From assembly GCA_024275555.1 (NCBI GenBank), contig JAJRYW010000608.1:1-5124 (forward strand): a DNA stretch of 5,124 bases. The letters run 5' to 3'. Positions 1 through 4,730 of this stretch are shown piece by piece. The notes below the pieces were generated by a model. The model saw only the letters and a program-made list of their open reading frames with translations, made no database searches and was not told where the DNA came from. Within the stretch, counting starts at the first letter, position 1, and each line of letters begins with the position of its first letter. Both the position numbers and the translations under genes were made by a program. The DNA comes from Calditrichota bacterium. GTDB taxonomy: Bacteria > Calditrichota > Calditrichia > RBG-13-44-9 > J075.

Positions 1-823
1 CCGGCAAATCCAGCGGAAAGTATTCCCCTCCTTCGTGCTCACCCGCCTTGATATCGGTTTCCTTCAGCCCGGCGATGATCTGCACATTTATGTTTTTGCG
101 GAGCCGATATCCGACTTGCAGCCCCAGGGCGCTCTGGGTTGTGGCGTAGCTGCTTTTATTATCCTCCCTCTCCTCCGAATCGCCGTTGATGTGGTTGCTG
201 AGAAAATAGTTTTCCTCTTCATCAACCACGTAGCTGCCCAGCACAATCAGGTTGAGCGAATTGCCCTTCAACTGCGGATCGCTGTAGTTTACATCGATCC
301 GGAAATTATCCGTAGAGCCAAACAGGAATTGCAGGTTGCCCTGCTTTTGTTGATTGAACAGGTTGCTGTGAAAGGCCATAAATCCGGCCGCAAAGCCGGG
401 GCTGCCGCCCAACGAGGCAATCGGGAAAACTCCCCCGGTGCGGGCTTTATTCATAAAAAAGTTAATTATTTTTTGATGCACATGATTCTGCTCCATCCAG
501 ATCACCCCTTCCCCCACCGGGCGCCACACGCCCCGCCAGAGATAGGCGGGCAAAGATAACGCTTTCCGGAAAAGGCTTTTACGGGTGCGATAGGGAATGG
601 CGTTGGGATCGGGATAGGCAGGCAAAACCGCCCCGGTTTGCAAACTGTCTTGCCGGACCATTTCCAAACCGGGCGATGACTGCGCAGCACGATGTTCCCC
701 GGGAGCGCTTTTTAGCTTCGCACCGGACGGCGGACCGGCCCAAAGCAGCATCGAAGCGGCGCTCAACAGCAAAAGAATAAGCAGACGAATGGGCGCCCGG
801 CCATCTGTAAATCGGTTAATAAT
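1..823 (-). CDS. Exported outer-membrane beta-barrel-like protein, partial (3' end outside window)
   Basis: An uninterrupted minus-strand frame of 274 codons continues beyond base 1. Counting from ATT at 823-821, residues 1-13 are polar with Arg4, Arg9 and Arg13. Residues 14-29 are a hydrophobic Leu-rich stretch ending L-W-A, and a second Ala-type cleavage option lies at residue 35, so this reads as a signal peptide. A Pro/Ser/Gln-rich linker follows to about residue 75. From residue 133 (FPIASLGGSPGFAAGF) the sequence alternates polar and hydrophobic residues with aromatic turns such as HSNLF and VNYSDP, typical of barrel strands and reminiscent of Omp85/BamA C-terminal domains. No POTRA-like region is visible in the part present. 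The family call is therefore tentative: another outer-membrane barrel is possible. No ATG, GTG or TTG lies in frame between the upstream stop (TAA near 876-874) and the signal peptide. The start is chosen from the Shine-Dalgarno at 835-830, six bases before ATT. ATT at 820 is the alternative. Confidence 0.72.
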   Translation of the reverse strand, partial: MINRFTDGRAPIRLLILLLLSAASMLLWAGPPSGAKLKSAPGEHRAAQSSPGLEMVRQDSLQTGAVLPAYPDPNAIPYRTRKSLFRKALSLPAYLWRGVWRPVGEGVIWMEQNHVHQKIINFFMNKARTGGVFPIASLGGSPGFAAGFMAFHSNLFNQQKQGNLQFLFGSTDNFRIDVNYSDPQLKGNSLNLIVLGSYVVDEEENYFLSNHINGDSEEREDNKSSYATTQSALGLQVGYRLRKNINVQIIAGLKETDIKAGEHEGGEYFPLDLP

Positions 824-829
824 TATTAT

Positions 830-835
830 CTCCTT
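830..835 (-). promoter_or_regulatory. Shine-Dalgarno (AAGGAG) that decides a non-standard start
   Basis: Minus-strand AAGGAG, within the longer match GGAAGGAGAT, lies 6 bases before ATT at 823 and 9 bases before ATT at 820. The nearest ATG (minus, 804-802) is out of frame, about 25 bases away, and reaches a stop within 14 codons. The site therefore supports initiation at an ATT codon. Confidence 0.6.
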
Positions 836-878
836 CCAAGACTCACCGGAACAGGCTCCCTTTATTCCCCTGTATTAA

Positions 879-892
879 GCGACCGAAATCGC
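879..892. promoter_or_regulatory. Second GCGA...TCGC dyad in the leader (candidate operator)
   Basis: GCGA-ccgaaa-TCGC is an inverted repeat that shares CGAAATCGC (884-892) with the promoter-spacer dyad, in opposite orientation. The two centres are about 79 bases apart. It lies roughly 55-68 bases downstream of the predicted transcript start, so it could be a second operator or a small RNA hairpin in the leader. Confidence 0.25.
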
Positions 893-934
893 CTAAAGAT
901 AACAGACAAAGCTGGTGTGGGGCGTTAAGACTCC

Positions 935-949
935 TGCGTTGAAAACGCA
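935..949 (-). repeat. Hairpin at the predicted 5' end of the outer-membrane protein transcript
   Basis: On the minus strand, TGCGTT and AACGCA pair perfectly (6 bp) around a TTC loop. The predicted transcript start (about 947) falls at its outer edge. It could be a 5'-protecting stem-loop if transcription begins a few bases upstream, or a DNA operator at +1. Function is not determinable from sequence. Confidence 0.3.
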
Positions 950-953
950 ACAG

Positions 954-982
954 AGTATAGCGATTTCGCCTGTGAATGTCAA
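954..982 (-). promoter_or_regulatory. Strong sigma-70-type promoter of the outer-membrane protein gene
   Basis: Read on the minus strand, TTGACA (982-977) is followed by exactly 17 bases and then TATACT (959-954). That is 6/6 and 5/6 matches to consensus with the optimal spacing. The predicted transcript start is near 947, giving a leader of about 124 bases before the ATT start. The spacer contains a 10-base dyad described separately. Confidence 0.75.
960..969. promoter_or_regulatory. Dyad GCGATTTCGC inside the promoter spacer (candidate operator)
   Basis: GCGA-TT-TCGC is a 4+4 inverted repeat lying exactly between the -10 and -35 boxes of the minus-strand promoter, a classic repressor position. 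Nine bases of it (GCGATTTCG) recur in inverted orientation at 884-892, in the leader. The arms are short, so chance is possible, and no regulator gene is present in the window. Confidence 0.3.
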
Positions 983-989
983 CGGCTTT

Positions 990-1038
990 GTGCTTTGCAC
1001 TTCCGCCGGAAGCCCAGGGAGAACCCCAAAAACCGGGG
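990..1038. repeat. Cluster of three small hairpins in the divergent spacer
   Basis: Three short dyads lie side by side: GTGC-ttt-GCAC (990-1000), CTTCC-gcc-GGAAG (1000-1012), and CCCC with GGGG around a 7-base loop (1024-1038). The first two lie just upstream of the minus-strand -35 box. The third precedes an A/T-rich stretch, but no upstream gene points towards it, so a terminator role is unlikely. Confidence 0.25.
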
Positions 1039-1058
1039 CCTAAAATTCTTTTAAGAGA

Positions 1059-1087
1059 TTGTTCAAGATAGCTAAAATGCTTATCTT
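1059..1087 (+). promoter_or_regulatory. Weak promoter candidate for the three-gene operon
   Basis: TTGTTC (1059-1064), a 17-base spacer and TATCTT (1082-1087) match consensus at about 3/6 and 4/6 positions. It is the best-spaced plus-strand candidate seen before the operon and would give a leader of about 100 bases. A different sigma factor or an activator-dependent promoter is equally possible. Confidence 0.22.
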
Positions 1088-1141
1088 TTGCCGCTTCCGC
1101 TTAACCGGGGATTACACAGCTTGTACCGGGTAAGTAGGTCA

Positions 1142-1198
1142 ATGATGTGGAATGATGCTGTATCAACGCTTACTCAATCAGTGATTACGGATTTATGA
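1142..1198 (+). CDS. Possible 18-codon leader peptide overlapping the GMC gene start
   Basis: ATG at 1142 (or 1145) opens a frame encoding MMWNDAVSTLTQSVITDL. Its TGA (1196-1198) overlaps the ATG of the next gene (1195-1197) in an ATGA arrangement, the usual layout for translational coupling. A weak ribosome-binding stretch (AAGTAGG, 1133-1138/1139) precedes it, while the downstream gene has no Shine-Dalgarno of its own. The frame stays open back to a TAA at 1073, so a TTG at 1088 could give 36 codons. There is no recognisable product and no run of repeated regulatory codons that would suggest amino-acid attenuation. Chance remains a real alternative at this length. Confidence 0.3.
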   Translation: MMWNDAVSTLTQSVITDL

Positions 1199-2757
1199 TC
1201 TTAGACGACCTCAGTCAGGAAATGTTTGACGCCGTTATTATCGGCAGCGGGTTTGGCGGAACCATGACCGCCTACAAGCTGGTCAACGCCGGTTGGAAGG
1301 TGCTGATGATAGAGCGCGGCGGGTGGGTAGACCGGGGGCCGCACAACTGGGGCAAAAATGCTTCGGTGGACCTGACCCCCTTTTATACCCTGGAAACCCC
1401 TTTGCGGGTGGTCAAAGGCGGCAATAAAAAGGTCATGGGCCTCTACAGTTGTGTGGGGGGACCCTCGGTGTTTTACGGCGGCGTTTCTTTCCGTTTTCGT
1501 GAAGAAGATTTTTACCCCGGGGAAGACATCATCGCCGACAGCGAGGCGGAGTGGCCCTTTCAGTACGGGGAGTTAGAGCCTTATTACACCGAGGCCGAGC
1601 AACTTCTGAATATTGCCGGGGCCGCCGGGCTTGATCCCACCGAGCCGTTCCGGAGCGAGCCGTATCCGCAGCCGGCCCCGCCGCTGGCAAAAGTTTCCCA
1701 GCGGATCAGGCGGGCCGCCCGAATGCTGGGATTACATCCCTTCCCCCTGCCGCTGGCGATCAATTACCAATCCGCACAAGGGCGGGAGGCCTGCCAGGCC
1801 TGCGTCACCTGCGACACCTTCGCCTGCGCCATCGGGGCCAAAAATGATCTGGCGACGGTACTGCTTCCCGGGCTCATCGAGCAGGGACTGACGCTTCTGC
1901 CGGACACGGTGGTTACTCAATTGCACTATCAAAACAAGAAAATTTCCGAAATAGAAGTTATCTCCCGCAGCAACGGGAAGCGGGCCCGTTTGCGGGCTAA
2001 AACGGTCGTGCTCTCCGCCGGGGCAATGAGTTCTCCCCACCTGCTGCTGAGCTCCGGCCTTCCGGAATACAATCCGGGCGGCTCGCTGGTAGGCCGGTTT
2101 TTGATGCGCCACGTCAATGCCATTGTTTTCGGGATTTTTCCCGGCCCGGCCGATCCGGAAAACCGTTTCCATAAGCAGTTAGGGATCATGGACTTTTATT
2201 TTGGTCACCCTTCCATCAGCAATCCCGCCGGAAAGCTGGGGAGCATCCAACAGTTGCAGACCCCCCCGGCCGGCCTGGTGGAAGGGATGCTGCCCGCGCC
2301 GCTTGGAAAGATCATCAGCCCGGGGGTAAAGCTGCTGACCGGTTTGCTGACCATCGCCGAGGATCAGCCGAACTATGTCAATAACGTAACCATCAACGCC
2401 CAAAAACGCGATAAATACGGCCTGCCCCAACTGCGGGTAGCGCACCAGTACTCCCGGCGAGATCTGGCCGCATTGAAGGCGCTGACGGTGCAAGCCAGGA
2501 AAATCTTGCGGAAAACCGGGGCGCTGGCCTACTATACCCATCACATCCGCACCTTTTCCCATGCGGTAGGAACGGTGCGCATGGGGAAAGACCCCAAACG
2601 TTCCGTGCTGGATAAATTCGGACACTTCCGGGGGATTGAAAACCTTTACGTGGTCGACGGCAGTTTTATGCCCACTTCCGCCGGGCTTAATCCCAGCTTA
2701 ACGATCTCGGCAAACGCGCTCAGGATCGGGGATCACTTAACCGGCAAACTGGGCTGA
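1195..2757 (+). CDS. GMC-family FAD-dependent oxidoreductase
   Basis: A complete 520-residue flavoprotein of the glucose-methanol-choline family, which oxidises an alcohol group using FAD. The FAD-binding fold opens with GSGFGG (residues 17-22), and Glu40 in IERG is the expected ribose ligand. A GG-rich flavin contact follows (Cys86-Val-Gly-Gly-Pro to Tyr94-Gly-Gly). The C-terminal catalytic pair is His456 in HAVGTVRMG and Asn499 in GLNPSLTI, so the enzyme looks intact. Residues 200-218 hold CQACVTCDTFAC followed by GAKND, resembling the Cys-rich GAK segment of the cholesterol-oxidase/gluconate-dehydrogenase-like branch. The 'TINAQKRDKYGLPQLRV' stretch also fits that branch. No signal peptide or twin-arginine motif is present, so it is probably cytoplasmic. 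ATG1195 lacks a Shine-Dalgarno but overlaps a tiny upstream frame. Met10 (1222) is the alternative start. Substrate is unknown: a sugar, polyol or sterol-like alcohol are all possible. Confidence 0.92.
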   Translation: MILDDLSQEMFDAVIIGSGFGGTMTAYKLVNAGWKVLMIERGGWVDRGPHNWGKNASVDLTPFYTLETPLRVVKGGNKKVMGLYSCVGGPSVFYGGVSFRFREEDFYPGEDIIADSEAEWPFQYGELEPYYTEAEQLLNIAGAAGLDPTEPFRSEPYPQPAPPLAKVSQRIRRAARMLGLHPFPLPLAINYQSAQGREACQACVTCDTFACAIGAKNDLATVLLPGLIEQGLTLLPDTVVTQLHYQNKKISEIEVISRSNGKRARLRAKTVVLSAGAMSSPHLLLSSGLPEYNPGGSLVGRFLMRHVNAIVFGIFPGPADPENRFHKQLGIMDFYFGHPSISNPAGKLGSIQQLQTPPAGLVEGMLPAPLGKIISPGVKLLTGLLTIAEDQPNYVNNVTINAQKRDKYGLPQLRVAHQYSRRDLAALKALTVQARKILRKTGALAYYTHHIRTFSHAVGTVRMGKDPKRSVLDKFGHFRGIENLYVVDGSFMPTSAGLNPSLTISANALRIGDHLTGKLG

Positions 2758-2767
2758 TATTGATAAA

Positions 2768-2773
2768 AAGGAG
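2768..2773 (+). promoter_or_regulatory. Ribosome binding site fixing the Gfo/Idh/MocA start at 2778
   Basis: AAGGAG lies 4 bases before ATG2778. An in-frame TTG at 2760 would add six residues, but it lies upstream of this site and has no ribosome binding site of its own. ATG2778 is therefore preferred, and it places the Rossmann strand at the normal distance from the N-terminus. Confidence 0.75.
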
Positions 2774-2777
2774 CGCC

Positions 2778-3761
2778 ATGACAAGCACCGCACCCATCAA
2801 GTTAGCATTTTTAGGCTGTGGATATGCCGCCAAAATCCACGCCAGCTATTTGTGCAAACAGAAAGAACTGGCCTCGCTCTATTTTGCTTCCCGGCAAATT
2901 GAAAAAGCGCAGCAGTACCAAAAGAAGTATAACGGGCAAGGCAGTTTTGACAGCTACGACGCCGCACTTAACGATACGAACATCGATGCGGTGGCTGTCA
3001 CCACCCCGCCAGCCTCGCACCTGGATTTAACCCTGCGGGCGCTGAGCGCCGGGAAACACGTGGTGGTGGAAAAACCCCCTTTCCTGCACAGCAGTGATTT
3101 TGACGCCGTCGCACAAAAAGCAGCGGAAGCCGGCAAACAGGTGTTTGTCGCCGAAAATTATTTCTACAAGCCGCTCTTGATCAAACTGCGGCAAATTCTC
3201 CGGGAAGGGCTGATCGGCGATCCCCTGTTTGTGATGATCAATGCGCTGAAAAAGCAAAAAACCGCCAACTGGCGCGACGACCCCGACCTGAGCGGCGGCG
3301 GAGCGCTGTTTGAAGGGGGCATTCACTGGATCAATTTTCTGAACAACCTGGGGCTGCAACTGACCGACGCCCGGGGATTCCAGCCGGCTAAAAGCCCGGG
3401 GCTGGATCGCAGTATTCTGGTCACGGCTCGTTACCGGGAAGGGGCCGTGGGAACCCTGGCCTATTCCTGGGAAGTGCCCACCCTTTTGCAGGGCCTGCGT
3501 ATTTCGCGCATCTTTGGCCGGGAAGGATCAATCACCTTTGAATCCAACGGTATTTTCCTGTTTGTACGGGGCAGGAAGTGGCGGTTCCTGTTCCCGGGGT
3601 TCCGGGATATTGCCGGCTACAAAGCCATGTTCCGGGATTTTCTGCTGGCCATGCACGAGCAGCGCCCCCCCCAGTTTACCCTGGAGATGGCCCGGCGCGA
3701 CCTGGAAATCATCGAACAAATTTATCAAACCATAGAAATCCGAAACCATGGAGGAGACTGA
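2778..3761 (+). CDS. Gfo/Idh/MocA-family NAD(P)-dependent oxidoreductase
   Basis: A 327-residue protein, normal length for this family, whose members oxidise or reduce sugars, inositols and related polyols with NAD(P). The N-terminal Rossmann fold starts IKLAFLGCGYAAKIH with the dinucleotide loop G13-C-G15-Y-A-A. The hallmark EKP is at Glu98-Lys99-Pro100, preceded by AGKHVVV. The C-terminal substrate half contains ENYFYKPL and GGGALFEGGIHWINFL. In Bacillus subtilis inositol dehydrogenase the catalytic set is Lys97, Asp172 and His176. Here Lys99 and His183 are kept with the same His spacing, but the Asp is Glu179, and the Asp often seen three residues after the His is Asn186. The gene starts 20 bases after the GMC gene and ends 5 bases before the membrane-protein gene. 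No signal peptide is seen, so it acts in the cytoplasm. It may reduce or rearrange the keto product of the GMC enzyme (inference). Confidence 0.92.
   Translation: MTSTAPIKLAFLGCGYAAKIHASYLCKQKELASLYFASRQIEKAQQYQKKYNGQGSFDSYDAALNDTNIDAVAVTTPPASHLDLTLRALSAGKHVVVEKPPFLHSSDFDAVAQKAAEAGKQVFVAENYFYKPLLIKLRQILREGLIGDPLFVMINALKKQKTANWRDDPDLSGGGALFEGGIHWINFLNNLGLQLTDARGFQPAKSPGLDRSILVTARYREGAVGTLAYSWEVPTLLQGLRISRIFGREGSITFESNGIFLFVRGRKWRFLFPGFRDIAGYKAMFRDFLLAMHEQRPPQFTLEMARRDLEIIEQIYQTIEIRNHGGD
3750..3756 (+). promoter_or_regulatory. Ribosome binding site of the membrane-protein gene, inside the preceding gene
   Basis: GGAGGAG lies in the last codons of the Gfo/Idh/MocA gene (His-Gly-Gly-Asp-stop), 10 bases before ATG3767. 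Its position implies coupled translation. It also argues against the longer in-frame start at 3578, which would overlap the previous gene by about 180 bases. Confidence 0.7.
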
Positions 3762-3766
3762 TCGTC

Positions 3767-4603
3767 ATGGACTTTATTATTGCACTGGTAACCGGCCTGG
3801 CTGCCGGAACCCATGCGTCAACCTGGGGAATGTATAAAGATTCGCCGCACGAGGGATTTACCTACCGGAAGTATTTCCGCAGCGCGATTATCGGTGCGCT
3901 GGTAGGTCCGGCGATTTGGTGGATCAGCGAGATGGATATGTTCCTGGCCAAAAGTTTTTTTCTGTTGTTTGGCGCTACTTACGCTATCGAACGCCTGATC
4001 CTGGAATACTATAAAACGTTTTTACGCGAAGAAGATCAATCCAAATATTTTATTCCCATGCAATTGCATGTGTTCGGGAAGGTTGTGGAAAGCCGCCGGG
4101 GTCGCTGGCTGGCCGCCGCCGGGTACCTAACGGTGGTTCTGCTAATCGGCTGGCTGGACTGGAAATTGATGTCGCTGAATAACGGACGGGGATTGGATTG
4201 GAATCCCTTTCTGGTTGTTTTGTTAATCGGCAGCATCGGCGGGTGGATTTCCGCCTTCGGAGGGGCCTGGAAAGACGCCCCGCTGGAAGGATTTCAGATT
4301 TTTAAATTTTTCCGCAGCCCCGGGGTGGCTTATTTCTACGCCCTGGTAGCGGCTCTCTTTACCAGCAATTATCTGTTCATTACTCTTTGCGGAATTGGCT
4401 ACACGGTCGCTTCCATTGAGACGTATAAAACCTTCTTCTTCCCCAGCAAGCCGCGGGGCAAGTTTGCCGGAAAACCGGTTCTTTTTCCGGAGATGCTCAA
4501 GAGACGGCAGAAATTTATACTTGTCTATGTGGTGATCTGGCTGGCGGTGATTATCAACTTCATTTTAGCGCTCAACCAACCTCACCAGGGATTGCTCGGT
4601 TAA
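3767..4603 (+). CDS. Unrecognised integral membrane protein made of two similar four-helix halves
   Basis: A 278-residue protein whose family I do not recognise. Hydrophobic segments lie at about residues 3-20, 40-54, 58-78, 114-130, 148-165, 185-199, 201-218 and 250-269, giving eight likely membrane helices. The two halves resemble each other. K24-D-S-P-H-E-G-F...K-Y-F-R-S39 matches K169-D-A-P-L-E-G-F...K-F-F-R-S184. YYKTF (81-85) matches TYKTF (219-223). The basic patch RRGR (110-113) before helix 4 matches KRRQK (245-249) before helix 8. With four helices per half, both copies of each loop face the same side, and the positive residues suggest the cytoplasm with both termini outside (inference). 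ATG3767 is chosen from the GGAGGAG site. The gene is last in the operon, five bases behind the Gfo/Idh/MocA gene. A transporter, a membrane anchor or a lipid-handling enzyme are all possible. Confidence 0.85.
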   Translation: MDFIIALVTGLAAGTHASTWGMYKDSPHEGFTYRKYFRSAIIGALVGPAIWWISEMDMFLAKSFFLLFGATYAIERLILEYYKTFLREEDQSKYFIPMQLHVFGKVVESRRGRWLAAAGYLTVVLLIGWLDWKLMSLNNGRGLDWNPFLVVLLIGSIGGWISAFGGAWKDAPLEGFQIFKFFRSPGVAYFYALVAALFTSNYLFITLCGIGYTVASIETYKTFFFPSKPRGKFAGKPVLFPEMLKRRQKFILVYVVIWLAVIINFILALNQPHQGLLG

Positions 4604-4615
4604 TCCTTCAGTGTT

Positions 4616-4632
4616 AGCCCCTTTCGGGGTCT
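4616..4632. repeat. Short hairpin just after the operon (CCCC-tttc-GGGG)
   Basis: CCCC (4618-4621) and GGGG (4626-4629) pair around four bases, extended by a G-U pair, 13 bases after the last stop codon. On the minus strand the loop reads GAAA, a stable GNRA-type tetraloop. There is no U-tract next to it, so it is not a textbook terminator by itself. Confidence 0.35.
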
Positions 4633-4633
4633 C

Positions 4634-4665
4634 AATCGACTCCCGGCCGGCCGGGATTGTCGATT
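4634..4665 (+). terminator. Large stem-loop, likely end of the three-gene operon
   Basis: AATCGAC (4634-4640) pairs with GTCGATT (4659-4665). Inside them, CCCGGCC pairs with GGCCGGG (4642-4655), giving about 15 base pairs with a small bulge. This is the strongest structure in the window and lies 30 bases after the operon's stop codon. The tail (TACTCTG) is not U-rich, so it may block 3' exonucleases or act with other factors rather than as an intrinsic terminator. Confidence 0.5.
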
Positions 4666-4697
4666 TACTCTGTCGAAGACACCCCGGCCGGCCGGGG
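4642..4697. repeat. Two copies of the palindrome CCCGGCCGGCCGGG
   Basis: The perfect 14-base palindrome occurs at 4642-4655 and again at 4683-4696, 41 bases apart. The second copy is extended to 16 bases (CCCCGGCCGGCCGGGG, 4682-4697). Between them lies a third small dyad, TGTC-gaa-GACA (4671-4681). The arrangement resembles REP/BIME-like intergenic repeat clusters, but with only two copies visible a family cannot be established. Confidence 0.6.
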
Positions 4698-4701
4698 GCC
4701 G

Positions 4702-4730
4702 AAGTGTACGAAAGCACTTAGACTTATTTT
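4702..4730 (+). terminator. Weak terminator-like hairpin followed by T-rich bases
   Basis: AAGTG (4702-4706) pairs with CACTT (4715-4719) around an 8-base loop, followed by AGACTTATTTT. The stem is only 5 bp and A/T-containing, but it is the only hairpin downstream of the operon with a T-rich tail. It could therefore serve as the actual stop after the stronger hairpins upstream. Confidence 0.25.

Noticed and set aside
35..559. A 174-codon plus-strand open frame
   Set aside because: It is antisense to the minus-strand outer-membrane protein frame, which is longer, continuous for 274 codons, and has a signal peptide, a Shine-Dalgarno and a strong promoter. The plus-strand translation has no recognisable features.
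502..690. A 62-codon minus-strand open frame
   Set aside because: It overlaps the outer-membrane protein gene in another frame and is Pro/Gly-rich low-information sequence, so it is a shadow.
824..947. A riboswitch in the 124-base leader of the outer-membrane protein gene, such as a cobalamin type
   Set aside because: The leader has a GGTGAG stretch and small stems, but I could not find the conserved cores of any riboswitch class in order. A covariance-model search would settle it.
1732..2625. Several open frames of 86-148 codons antisense to the GMC gene
   Set aside because: They lie entirely within the well-supported GMC gene and are explained by its GC-rich codon use.
2760..2777. TTG start of the Gfo/Idh/MocA protein at 2760
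   Set aside because: The ribosome binding site AAGGAG lies downstream of it and serves ATG2778.
3578..3766. A start of the membrane protein at 3578
   Set aside because: It would overlap the Gfo/Idh/MocA gene by about 180 bases with a Pro/Arg-rich, non-membrane extension. ATG3767 has a GGAGGAG site 10 bases upstream.
4634..4697. A CRISPR array based on the repeated palindrome
   Set aside because: There are only two copies, the repeats are 14 bases and fully self-complementary, the spacer unit is itself a hairpin, and no cas gene is nearby.
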